Shown here in pieces: positions 34,492-44,000 of a DNA stretch of 64,000 nt (position 1 is its first letter; the number at the start of each line of letters is the position of its first letter). The position numbers were made by a program, and so were the translations under genes. The stretch covers positions 387,501 through 451,500 of the forward strand of contig NZ_JAJVCN010000005.1 in assembly GCF_021390435.2 (NCBI RefSeq). The letters are read 5' to 3'. Origin of the DNA: Kibdelosporangium philippinense. GTDB taxonomy: Bacteria > Actinomycetota > Actinomycetes > Mycobacteriales > Pseudonocardiaceae. Below the pieces are notes generated by a model. That model was not told the DNA's origin. It ran no database searches and saw only the letters and a list, made by a program, of their open reading frames with translations.

Positions 34492-34947
34492 GCAGGAGTG
34501 CCTTCCGTACTAGATCGATCGGACCCCCGTCCGGGTTACCCCCGGATGGGTCACATCTTCATACCAACCCCGCAACTGTCGTGGTGAATCGGATCGGAAC
34601 TCATAGGGGGACACCCTAATGCCCCTAATGGGGGAATTGGCCTAACCCTAGTTGGGGGATGTGATGACTCGGAGTGATCCCCGATGCCGGGGGTTGGCCC
34701 CGGCACATACCTTTCTGGGGCATCGCCGGGCAGCCAAGAAGGCCTGGCTCACTGATCGGCCGGATCGACAGCGACGTCGCCGCGCCAGATGAGTGGAACG
34801 AGCAGTTGTCGGTGACCGCCGAACTACCGGTGTCGATGGCTTTCCAGTGTTCCAGTCACTGTCAGCCCACGGGTGCCGCACCGTCGGATCGAGATCACCG
34901 ACCAGCTGCCCGGTTGTTGCCCCTGTACCCCTAGAGGAGAGATTCAG
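34492..34947. promoter_or_regulatory. Divergent control region of the hsp70-iniR and iniBAC-like units
   Basis: 456 bp. A cluster of C/TAA motifs lies at 34602-34650: two direct copies of ccctaatg at 34614-34621 and 34623-34630, a nearby catagggg, and cctaaccctagttgggg. A perfect 8-bp hairpin tgccgggg/ccccggca (34685-34705) and an interrupted tccggg/cccgga near 34530-34547 follow the same G/C-run style. These are candidate IniR sites and leader structures. The iniB-like Shine-Dalgarno (aggaga) is at 34935-34940. Confidence 0.5.
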
Positions 34948-36243
34948 TTGGTTCGCGACGACGCTCCCCAGTCGACCCCCGCCCCTGCCCCGGCCGCTGA
35001 GGCGACTGCGACCGCCCCCGGCGCGCAGGCCGGTGGCTCCGCTGAGCCCACCACCCTGCACGACTTCTGCCTGAACCTGCTCAACGACGCCGACGCGCTG
35101 AAGGCGTTCGAGCTGGACCCGCAGGGCTGCTTGGACAAGGTCGGCCTGACCGACATCACCCCTGCTGACGTGCAGGACATCATGCCGCTGGTGCAGGACC
35201 TGGTCCCGGCCGCCGGTATCGGCACGCTGCCCGCCCTCAACGACCTCGGCGGCCTCGGCGACGTGTCCGGCCTCGAACTGCCCGCCGTGCCTGCCGTGCC
35301 CAGCATTGACGGCCTGACCAGCGGCATCACCCTGGACGGCGAAGCCGGTGCGGACGGTGGCTGGGGCATCCTCGGCGCCGAGACCCCCCTCGGCGCGACG
35401 GGTGTCGCCGGCAACGTCGACGGCACCATCGAGGACGGCTCCCGGGTCGGCTACCAGGTCGCCCAGGCCAGCCCGCTCGGTGACCTCGGCCTCGGCGGCG
35501 AGCTGAACGCCGGCCTGGAGAGCGTCTCCGCGAACGCCGGTGTGTTCACCCCGTTCGGTGACATCGAGACCGGTGCGCACCTGATCGACGGCGACGCGGG
35601 CGGCCTCGCCTACGGCGGCGTCTCGATCGACGGCCCGCTGGACAAGGACATCAGCCTGACCACGACCGATGGTCTCGGCCTGCACCAGGACGTCGTGCCC
35701 GGCCTGTCCGGCAACGTCACCGACATCGCTGGCAAGGGTCTTTCCGACCCGACCGCCGTCACCGGCGCGCTGCTCGGTGCCGTGCCCGCGCTGCCCGCCA
35801 TCCCGGGCCTGCCGCAGCTGCCGATCAGCGACCTGCCGATCCCCGAGCTGCCCGTGGACCTGCCGGTTGACCTGCCGCTGCCGGTCAGCGCGCCTGCCGC
35901 GGTCGACGGCCTGTCCACCGAGGGTGTCACCGACCTGGTCGGCGACGTCCACGGTGCCGTTCCGACCGACGTCGTCGGCGACCTGCCCGTCGGCGGTCTC
36001 GGTGACCTCGGCAGCGTGACCAACCTGCTGCCGCAGCTGCCGGTCAACGTGCCGGACGTGACCAGCGTCGTGACCAACGTGGTTCCGGACGTCACCTCGA
36101 ACCTGCCGGTCATCGGTGGCGACGAGAGCGGCCACAACGTGCTCGGCGACGTCGTCGACTCGACCGGTCTCGGCAAGGTGCTCGACGACGGCCCCGTCGG
36201 CGACGTGGCGCACAACACTCTTGACCTGGGCGGCCTGCTGTAA
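34948..36243 (+). CDS. iniB: IniB-like protein, Leu/Pro/Gly-Asp repetitive
   Basis: 431 residues from TTG at 34948, eight bases after AGGAG. A Pro/Ala-rich start is followed by the IniB-type N-terminal helix bundle (LHDFCLNLLNDADALKAFEL ... DITPADVQDIMPLVQD, about 35-80). The rest is low-complexity, full of Gly, Asp, Val, Leu and LP/VP steps such as DLPVDLPLPVSAP. No signal peptide or membrane helix. Mycobacterial IniB has the same layout and is the most strongly induced product of its operon; its biochemical role is unknown. A strong terminator follows, so most transcripts may end after this gene. Confidence 0.72.
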   Translation: MVRDDAPQSTPAPAPAAEATATAPGAQAGGSAEPTTLHDFCLNLLNDADALKAFELDPQGCLDKVGLTDITPADVQDIMPLVQDLVPAAGIGTLPALNDLGGLGDVSGLELPAVPAVPSIDGLTSGITLDGEAGADGGWGILGAETPLGATGVAGNVDGTIEDGSRVGYQVAQASPLGDLGLGGELNAGLESVSANAGVFTPFGDIETGAHLIDGDAGGLAYGGVSIDGPLDKDISLTTTDGLGLHQDVVPGLSGNVTDIAGKGLSDPTAVTGALLGAVPALPAIPGLPQLPISDLPIPELPVDLPVDLPLPVSAPAAVDGLSTEGVTDLVGDVHGAVPTDVVGDLPVGGLGDLGSVTNLLPQLPVNVPDVTSVVTNVVPDVTSNLPVIGGDESGHNVLGDVVDSTGLGKVLDDGPVGDVAHNTLDLGGLL

Positions 36244-36261
36244 GCAGCCCAGCTCAAACGG

Positions 36262-36304
36262 CCGGAGGCCGGGTTCTCCCTCGGGGGGCGGACCCGGCCT
36301 CCGG
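36262..36304 (+). terminator. Intrinsic terminator between the iniB- and iniA-like genes
   Basis: Perfect 13-bp arms (36262-36274 with 36292-36304) followed by tttctttt at 36305-36312. It lies 18 bp after the iniB-like stop and 49 bp before the iniA-like start, within one apparent operon. It would allow high IniB and lower GTPase expression by partial read-through. Confidence 0.88.
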
Positions 36305-36360
36305 TTTCTTTTGTCGATGATGGTCTTCACCCGATCGGTCGAACAAGGCACACTGTTCGG

Positions 36361-38160
36361 GTGACTGCGGCGACCTGGCTCGAGGTGCTGGACCAGACCA
36401 TCGGGGCATCCGTCGTCCACCACAGACCTGATCTGGCCGAACGCCTGCGTGCCAAGCGGGCGCAGCTGCTGGACCCACAGATCAGGGTGATGGTGATCGG
36501 CGAGGCGAACCAAGGCAAAAGCCAGCTGGTGAATGCCCTGGTGAGTGCTTCGGTGTGCGCGGTTGGCGACGACGTGACGACAGTCGCGCCCACAATCGTG
36601 CGCTACGCCGAGAAACCAGTGGCCGCGCAGTTGCTGCACGACGGCCAAGGCGCCGAACCCCAACGCATGCCGCTTCCCGTCGACCAGGCGACGAACCGAG
36701 GCAGCGACCCGGTGATGACGGAAGTCCGCATCCCACGCCAGATTCTCGCGGCCGGACTCGTGATCATCGATACGCCCGCGGTCGGCAATCTGCACCAGAT
36801 GCGCGCGCAGAACACCTTCGCGGCGTTGAGCGGAGCCGACGCGGTCCTGCTGGCGTCGGACGCGTCCCAGGAACTGTCCGCCACAGAACTTGAGCTGCTT
36901 CGCCAAGTTCACCGGTCGTGCCCGACGATCCTGGTCGCGCTGACAAAGATCGACCTGACCGCCCGCTGGCGGCAGGTGGCCGAGCGCAACCGTGAACACC
37001 TTGCCAACGCGGGAGTCCAGGCCGCGGTAGTGCCGGTGTCGTCCGCGCTGAGGCTGCGCGCGGTGGCCAAGGACGACGAAGCGTTGAACGCCGAGTCCGG
37101 CTTCCCCGACCTGATCGAACGCCTGCGGACAGACGTCCTCTCGGTCGCGACGAACCCGTCGGCCCGCCAGAACTTCGCCGCCATGACCGGAACGGTCCTG
37201 GTCGAACTCGTCGGCCAGGTCAACAAGGAACTCGCGGCGCGCCCGGATGAGAGCAAGTCGCCAGCGGTCGCGGAGTACATGGACGCCCAGCAGAAGATGG
37301 CGGACCTGCGCCGCCGGTCGAGCAAGTGGCAGAACGTGCTGGCCGACGAGATGGCCGACCTGATCGCGGACCTGGAATACGACCTGCGCGACCGTACCCG
37401 CAAGATCCTGCGTGAAGTGGACCTTGCCTACGACGAGGCGGACCCGTCGAAAACCTGGGACCAGTTCGAGGACTGGCTCAACGAGAACCTGACCGAAGCC
37501 GCCACCGTGAACTTCAACTGGCTGGTCGAACGGTCGTGGTGGGTCGCCGACCGGGTGGCCGAGTGCTTCCCGGAGCGTCAGGACCTGGTGCCGGACAACG
37601 TGATTCCATCGGAAGCCGACCTTGATCCCGGCGACCCGAACCAGCCGAAGCTCGAAGCGTTCACGGTTGGCCAGAAGGTCTTCAGCGGTATGCGCGGTTC
37701 CTACGGCGGCGTGCTGATGTTCGGTCTGATCACGACCATGGCCGGATTGCCACTGCTGAACCCGATCTCGATCGGCGCCGGTCTGGCGCTCGGTGCGAAA
37801 GGCATCGGCGAAGACGGCGAAGCGCGGCTCAAGCGACGCCAGCAAGCCGCGAAATCAGCGGCACAGCGGCATGTGGACGACTTCTTCCTGCGGTTCTCCA
37901 AGGACTGCAAGGACGCGGCCCGCCGGATCCAGCGCGGACTGCGTGACCACTTCGCGGAGCTGGCGGACAAGCTGCAGCAAGGCCTGGCGGACGCGGCCGC
38001 GGCGGCGCAGAAGTCGGCACAGGCGGAACTGGCCGCGCGTCAGCGCAGGGACCAGCAGCTCAAGCAAGCGCTGGCGCAGTTGAAGGAGTTGCACGGGCAG
38101 ATGACCCGAATCGCCGGGGCGCTGCCCGCATCGAGGAACCCATTGGAGATCTCCGCGTGA
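36361..38160 (+). CDS. iniA: Dynamin-like GTPase, IniA type
   Basis: 599 residues, GTG start. GTPase motifs: P-loop GEANQGKSQLVNAL (47-60), switch region DDVTTVAPT, G3 IIDTPAVGN (135-143) and G4 ALTKIDLT. A long helical stalk follows, then a hydrophobic paddle with two segments (GGVLMFGLITTMAGLPLLNP, SIGAGLALGAKGIG) and a coiled-coil return ending near residue 595. This is the bacterial dynamin layout, and mycobacterial IniA has been shown to tubulate or fission membranes. It overlaps the next GTPase gene by 4 bp, so the two probably assemble together. Confidence 0.87.
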   Translation: MTAATWLEVLDQTIGASVVHHRPDLAERLRAKRAQLLDPQIRVMVIGEANQGKSQLVNALVSASVCAVGDDVTTVAPTIVRYAEKPVAAQLLHDGQGAEPQRMPLPVDQATNRGSDPVMTEVRIPRQILAAGLVIIDTPAVGNLHQMRAQNTFAALSGADAVLLASDASQELSATELELLRQVHRSCPTILVALTKIDLTARWRQVAERNREHLANAGVQAAVVPVSSALRLRAVAKDDEALNAESGFPDLIERLRTDVLSVATNPSARQNFAAMTGTVLVELVGQVNKELAARPDESKSPAVAEYMDAQQKMADLRRRSSKWQNVLADEMADLIADLEYDLRDRTRKILREVDLAYDEADPSKTWDQFEDWLNENLTEAATVNFNWLVERSWWVADRVAECFPERQDLVPDNVIPSEADLDPGDPNQPKLEAFTVGQKVFSGMRGSYGGVLMFGLITTMAGLPLLNPISIGAGLALGAKGIGEDGEARLKRRQQAAKSAAQRHVDDFFLRFSKDCKDAARRIQRGLRDHFAELADKLQQGLADAAAAAQKSAQAELAARQRRDQQLKQALAQLKELHGQMTRIAGALPASRNPLEISA

Positions 38161-39566
38161 CGAGTACCGTCGACGAGGCGGTCTGGGCGATCCTGCACGA
38201 AGCACTGCGGCTTTATCAGGACAGCCCAAGGGCGACGAACTGGCTGCGTCACCACATCACCAGGTTTGACTCGCCGCTGCGGATAGCGGTGGCCGGACGC
38301 CAGGGAAGCGGAAAGTCGACGGTCGTGAACGCCGTCGTTGGTGACGAGGTTGCTCCGATCGAAGTGGACGGTCCGGTCTTCACCTGGTACCAGGACGGGC
38401 CGCAGCCAAGGGCGACTGTCTACATGCGACAGGGTCCGCCGGTCGAGCCGCCGATCGGCCGAGTGGGCCGAAGGATGGACATCGACCTGAGCCAGTTCGA
38501 ATCCGGTGGCGTGAACCGGATCGTGGTCGACTGGCCTGCGCGTGTCCTGCGTGACTCGACCCTGATCGACACACCGCCGATCGCGGCGGAGATCTCCGAG
38601 CAGATCGCGGCAGAAGCCGACGCGTTGTTGTACGTGACGCCTCAAGTGCACGTCATGGACATCAGATTCCTTCAGTCCACACAGGACCATCCGGTGGCCC
38701 GTGCGGCCCCGGTGAACGGAATCATGCTGCTGTCGCGCGCGGACGAGGTCGGCGGCGGGAAAATCGACGCACTGACGACCTCAAAGCAAATCGCGCGACG
38801 GTATCGGCGAGACGCCCGAGTCCGTGGCCTGTGCCAGAACGTCGTGGCGGTGTCAGGACTGATCGGCCAAGCGGGCCGGACAATGCCAGAAGAGGAATTC
38901 CAAGCGCTGGCAGCATTGGCGACGGCACCTCGCGCGCAGACAGAGGAGTTGTTGCTGTCCGCGGACAGGTTCACGCGCGCGGAGCACATGTTGTCTGCGT
39001 CAACTCGCCGCGAGATGACGGACCGGCTTGGCATGTTCGGAATCCGCCTGGCGCTCACGTTGATCAGGCAAGGCTCGGACACTCGTAACAAACTGGCGTC
39101 AGAATTGGTGCAGCGCAGCGGGTTGAATGAGCTCAAGGATTCGATCGGCCGATTGTTCGTGGACCGCCGCGAGGTCCTGAAGGCACGCTCGGCTCTGTTG
39201 GGTTTGGACGTCGTGCTGCGAATGGAACCCCGTCCAGGCGCGGCGAAACTCGTGACCGACGTGGAGCGAGTCCTTGCGGGCGCGCATGAATTCCACGAGC
39301 TCCGGCTGCTGGGTGGCCTGTTGTCCGGCCGGACCCGTCTCCCGGAGGAGCTAGGTGCGGAGGCTCAACGTCTGATTGGCGGTTATGGCACAGACCTGGG
39401 CGCCCGCTTGGGTTTCGATCGAGAAGTAACCCAAGCGGAAGTCCAGAACGCCATTTACGACGCGCTGGCGCGCTGGCGTGAGCAATCGGAAAACCCCATG
39501 CTCGGCAGCGCGGAACGCGACGCGGCCAGGGTCGTGGTCCGCAGCTGCGAAGCAATGCTGACCTAG
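38157..39566 (+). CDS. iniC: Dynamin-like GTPase, IniC type
   Basis: 469 residues, GTG start coupled to the upstream gene (GTGA). GTPase features: P-loop GRQGSGKSTVVNAVVG (47-62), G3 LIDTPPIAAE and a G4-like LLSRADEVGGG, where the usual NKxD/TKxD is replaced by SRAD. The stalk is shorter than in the IniA-like partner and no membrane paddle is evident, as in IniC of mycobacteria. It likely works as a heteromeric partner. Its last 4 bp overlap the convergent HNH gene. Confidence 0.83.
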   Translation: MTSTVDEAVWAILHEALRLYQDSPRATNWLRHHITRFDSPLRIAVAGRQGSGKSTVVNAVVGDEVAPIEVDGPVFTWYQDGPQPRATVYMRQGPPVEPPIGRVGRRMDIDLSQFESGGVNRIVVDWPARVLRDSTLIDTPPIAAEISEQIAAEADALLYVTPQVHVMDIRFLQSTQDHPVARAAPVNGIMLLSRADEVGGGKIDALTTSKQIARRYRRDARVRGLCQNVVAVSGLIGQAGRTMPEEEFQALAALATAPRAQTEELLLSADRFTRAEHMLSASTRREMTDRLGMFGIRLALTLIRQGSDTRNKLASELVQRSGLNELKDSIGRLFVDRREVLKARSALLGLDVVLRMEPRPGAAKLVTDVERVLAGAHEFHELRLLGGLLSGRTRLPEELGAEAQRLIGGYGTDLGARLGFDREVTQAEVQNAIYDALARWREQSENPMLGSAERDAARVVVRSCEAMLT

Positions 39567-40777
39567 CGACGGTGTAACAGATTCCGTCTCCGCCTGCGTT
39601 CAGGGTCGACGAAGTCCGGCGGGGTGAACCAGGCGACGTCGTCTTTCAGCTCGACTTTCCAGTCGCTGCGGTGCACTAGTCTGTGATGGCGACCGCAGAG
39701 CAGCACGAGGTTGTCGACGGCGGTAGGCCCGCCGTGTTGCCATTCCACTATATGGTGCCCGTGGGACACACTCGCTGGCCGTTCGCAGGTGGGGAAGGTA
39801 CATCCGCGATCGCGAAGGACCAAGGCCCGCCGGATGTGCGCGGGGATGGTGTAGGAAGGCGCGGCGATGTCGAGTGGTTTCGATTCACCGCCCATCACGG
39901 CAGGCAGAACGTGGGCATCGCAACAGATTCGTCGTGCCTCGGCTGCGGTCAGTTGGGTTTCCGGCAGGACACGGTCGGCTGCCATGGTCTTGAGTGCGTC
40001 GAGGGAGATGGTGACGGCGATTTCGGTTTTGAGGCCATTGTGTGTTGGCAGGTCTGGACAGTTGGCGGCCTGTTGCAGGACGTCGGCGAACGCGTCGCCG
40101 CCGCGTTCGGCGTAGCCGCGAGGGTCGTCGGCCTCGTACTTCTCGAACGGTTTGAGCAGTTCGTTGAACAAGACAGCGGTTTCAGCATCGAGCCGCCCTT
40201 TGAACTCGAGGTGTCCGTCGCTGTAGGTGTGTCGCCGCAACTCCCGTTCCGGTCGGTGCGGCTGGTCGACGTTCGGTGGTTTCCCGTCCGGGTCGACGAT
40301 GTCGCGCACGACGCGTTCGCCGAACCGGGCTAGCGCGTTCGGATCGTCCTGCGCGGCACGTTCGATCAGCAACTCCTCGGCCAGTGACACCTTGTCGGGT
40401 TGAAGGTGGGTCAAGCTTGCGACGAACCTCCGGATCACCTCGACCTGTCCGATACTGACCTCGCCAGCGTCGAGTTTCTTGGCAGTCAAGGGAATGGAAG
40501 CCGCAACCACAGTCCCGGTGGGTGTCTTGGCGTCGTTCAGGGCGGCCGCGTGGGCGAGCCGTTGGTTGCCTTCCTGGCGCGTGATGTTCAAGGTGTGCAT
40601 GAGAAGCGCGGTGGTGTTGCTGTAGCCCAAGCAGTACGCGGTGCCCCGCGCATCCGCTTCGGCCAGAAAAGCAAGGTGCTCGGCATAGTCTCGGCGTAGC
40701 TTGCGTTCCGAAGCGGAGATGCACGCGACAAGCTCACGATCGTCGAGCTGCCAGTGTGTCGATGTGATCTCCCCCAT
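39563..40777 (-). CDS. DUF222 / HNH endonuclease family protein (REP13E12-like)
   Basis: 404 residues. The N-terminal ~280 residues are DUF222, helical, with NITRQEGNQRLAHAAAL and LDAGEVSIGQVEVIRRFV. The C-terminal HNH domain has CTFPTCERPASVSHGHHIVE (a CxxxxC zinc knuckle followed by HH) and NLVLLCGRHHRLVH. Such proteins occur in many copies in actinobacterial genomes, with mobile-element or repeat origins proposed; activity is rarely proven. The motifs are intact here. It stands alone between the iniC-like gene and a repeat array. Confidence 0.87.
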   Translation of the reverse strand: MGEITSTHWQLDDRELVACISASERKLRRDYAEHLAFLAEADARGTAYCLGYSNTTALLMHTLNITRQEGNQRLAHAAALNDAKTPTGTVVAASIPLTAKKLDAGEVSIGQVEVIRRFVASLTHLQPDKVSLAEELLIERAAQDDPNALARFGERVVRDIVDPDGKPPNVDQPHRPERELRRHTYSDGHLEFKGRLDAETAVLFNELLKPFEKYEADDPRGYAERGGDAFADVLQQAANCPDLPTHNGLKTEIAVTISLDALKTMAADRVLPETQLTAAEARRICCDAHVLPAVMGGESKPLDIAAPSYTIPAHIRRALVLRDRGCTFPTCERPASVSHGHHIVEWQHGGPTAVDNLVLLCGRHHRLVHRSDWKVELKDDVAWFTPPDFVDPERRRRRNLLHRR

Positions 40778-40923
40778 GCCTCCAGATTACGCCGCCACAA
40801 CGTGAAAGTCCCTGCAATACAAGGCAACCACACGATTGGGTGCCAACGCTGGACAACGCTGCAGTCACGAGGGAACGCGAGGAGTGGTGGGAGGCAAAGG
40901 TCAAGACAGCCTGCAGGAAAGGC

Positions 40924-41030
40924 GGACACGGTGTGCCGGAGTGGTGGACACGGTGTGCTGGAACGGTGGACACGGTGTGCTGGAACGGTGGACACGGTGT
41001 GCTGGAACGGTGGACACGGTGTGTTGAAAC
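40924..41030. repeat. Array of five 22-bp direct repeats
   Basis: Units start with ggacacggtgtg at 40924, 40946, 40968, 40990 and 41012, exactly 22 bp apart. Units 2-4 are identical (ggacacggtgtgctggaacg plus gt); the first and last diverge at their ends. Each contains a small inverted repeat acac-g-gtgt. The array touches the stop codon of the dehydrogenase gene and lies about 150 bp upstream of the HNH gene. The 22-bp period puts every copy on the same face of the helix. Confidence 0.88.
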
Positions 41031-41031
41031 C

Positions 41032-44000
41032 CTAGGCCACTGGGGTGTTCTGGTCGGTACCGATTTCTGTTGCTGAGAGCGGCCGGTTGTAGATCCGGAT
41101 GTCGTCAATCAGCCCGCCGAAGTACTCACCCCAGATCAAGTTGCCGCCAATCCGCAGGGGATTACCGGAAACCGTCATACTTCCGGCGCTGGGAACGGTC
41201 GCGACCTGGTTTCCGTTGACGTACAACCGAATCGTCGTAGCGTCGTACGTCACGGCAAGGTGAGTCCAAGTGTTGGCAGGCACGGCCGCGGTCCCGTCAA
41301 CAAACCGGTCGTCCGCCCCAACCCGCAGCCAGGCCGAAGGCCGGGAAGCCCCATTGTCGCTGTAAAGCCCGTATGCGAGCCCGTCGGTCCGTTCTTTCAA
41401 CAGGACCGTACGCCAAGCCGCCGCACCGGAACTTGGCCTGACCCAAGCCGAAAGGGTCATGCCGTTCGTGAGATCCAGCAGGTTCGAATCCTCCACAGTG
41501 ACCAGGTCATTGACACCGTCGAAGGACAGTGCTCCACCATTGCGGCCAGCGCCCCACGTGGCCCCGGAAACAACTCCGGTGTGCCCACCGCCGGTCCGGT
41601 CGGTCAAAGTGGACCCGGATCCCTCGTTGAAGTTGTACGCGGCCACCGGCGGGGGAGGCCCGGAGTTGTTGACAGTCACCGAAACCGGAGTCGAGGTAGC
41701 CGTATTTCCAACAGCATCCCGCGCGACAGCGGTGATCTGGTGTGCGCCATTGCCCACGGAACCGCTGTTCCAGCTCAAAGCGTAAGGAGCCACAGTGTCC
41801 TCGGCTCCGGCATTGACCCCGTCAACCCGGAACTGAACCCCAGCGACCCCGCCGGAGTCGGCAGCGTTGGCGGTCACGTTCACAGTCCCGGAAACGGTTG
41901 CCCCACTTGCTGGAGCCGTCACCGAGACGGTAGGTGGAGTCGAGTCCGCGGTAACCACAGCGGAAGCCTGGTTCGATGGAGCCGAGGAGTTCCCCGAGCC
42001 ATCCCGGGCGATGACCCGGTAGTAGTACTGGCCCGCGGCCAAACCGGTGTCACTGAAAGTCGTGGCGGTCACCGTCGCAACCTTGTTGGTCGGGCCGGGA
42101 GCAGTCCCCGAGTTCACCATCCGGTGCACGTCATACCCAGTGACACCAACATTGTCCGTCGAGGCGGCCCAGGAAAGCGAAACGGTCCCAGCCCCAGGAG
42201 TGGCAGTCAGCCCAGCGGGAGCGGTAGGCGGAACGCCGTCCCCGGCGACAGGAATGTCCTTGTTGGCCAGAACCTCGGCCGCCGAAAGAGAACGGTTGTA
42301 GACCCGGACGTCATCCATCTGCCCGGAGAAATACTCGTTCCACAACAGGTTCCCGCCCAAGCGCAGCGGCGAAGTAGACGTGATCATCGGTCCAGCGGCA
42401 GGAGCGGTGGCAACCTGTTCCCCATTCACGAACAGCCGCAAGGTCGTTGCGTCGTACGTCACCGCGAGATGAGACCACGCGTTGGCGGGCAAATTGGGCC
42501 CGTTCACGAACCGATCCCCACCGGAACTCGTGAACCACGCTGAAGCAAAACCAGGCCCCGACGAATAAAGGCCATAGGAAAGATTGTCAGGACGTTCCTT
42601 CAAGATGACCGTCCGCCAGGCGGTCACGGCAGCAGGCCGGACCCAAGCCTCAAGAGTCATCGCGTTGGTCAACCGCAGATCGGCAGCGTCCGCAATGGTC
42701 ACCAGGTCGTCAACGCCGTCAAAAGACAGCCCGCCACCGGTATGCCCGGCGGCCCACGAAGCCCCGGACACAACTCCCTTGTGCCCTTTGCCAGTCCGGT
42801 CGATCAGCTCAGTCCCCGAGCCGTCGTCGAAGCTGTAAGCGGCCACAAGGGACGGATCCCCGCCGGAAACCCGGACGAAATCGGCCCGATATGTCGTATC
42901 GGACGTGCCCACGAAGACGTCCTGAACCCGAGGCCCGCCGTGCGACCAGTTCTGGAACTCATAGGTGTCCGAACCGGACACCTGGGTCTGCGCCGCCGAC
43001 AACGACAGCCGAGACCCGTGAATTGCTTGCAACGTGAACGGAGCCGGACCGGACTTGCCGCTCGCCGTTGCCGTCAGTCCAGGCGGGTTCGTCTCGATCC
43101 GCACAGTGCTGACGCGAGGATCCAATCGCTTGCTCGCCTTAGCAACCGCGCCGGTCTGATCGGTCGCGGTGAGCCGCAACTCCAGATAGGCCGGATACTC
43201 GTGATCAGGCGCCGCGAAACTCCCGCTGGACACGCCAGGGAAGCTCGTCAGCTCATGCTGGTGGCAGTTGTCGATGGTCGGACAGTGATGCAGAACCACG
43301 TTCCAGTTCAAAGCGGACGCGGGCAGGGCGCCCTCCTCGGGATCCACCGCGGTCCCACTGAAATTGACCGTGTCCCCGACAGCCCATGACGTGCTCGGCG
43401 TATTGATCGTCACGTTGGGCGGCCTGGTTCCCGCGAATATCTGCTTCGACGCGACATCACTCAGCCCGCCGGGATCACTGACCCGCACGGCGGCGTTGTA
43501 CACCTTCGCGGTCGTATAGGTCCGGGAAATCGTGGCACCCGTGCCATCGTTGAAGTTCCCGTCGCCGTCCAGATCCCAGGCGTACGAAAGCGTGCTGCCC
43601 TCGGGATCATTCGAAGCGGCCGCACTGAACGACACCGTCAGTGGCAGATGGCCCTGCGTCGGGTTGGCCGTGATCGAAGCGACCGGAGGCTGGTTTCCCG
43701 AGTTGTAACGGAACCGCCGAACCTCGCCAGCCGCGATGTCCACATAGAACAAGTCGCCGTTCGGCCCGATCTTCAGATCCACGGCGAAAGCGTCGTTCTT
43801 GAACACGATCCGGTTCGCCGGGTTCGGCGCGCCGTCCGGGCCGGGGAACATCGTCCAGATGCAACGCCTGCTGTAGTCGGCGAAGAACAACGCGCCCTTG
43901 TACTGCGCCGGATACGAATCCTTGTTGTAGAAAGCCGCGCCGGACACCGACGAGCCGGTCGCGTCCGAGCATCCGTCGCCTGGCACAACAGGATCCGCGT

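Noticed and set aside
34648..37845. Very long minus-strand open frame (1065 codons) opposite the iniB- and iniA-like genes
   Set aside because: Low-complexity Arg/Val/His/Asp-rich translation mirrors the GC-rich codon pattern of the real plus-strand genes; no motif, no ribosome binding site.
39563..40777. Transposase or active mobile element
   Set aside because: DUF222/HNH protein lacks transposase motifs, and no terminal inverted repeats or target duplications were seen.
40924..41030. CRISPR array
   Set aside because: The repeats are contiguous with no spacers, only 22 bp long, and no cas genes are present.
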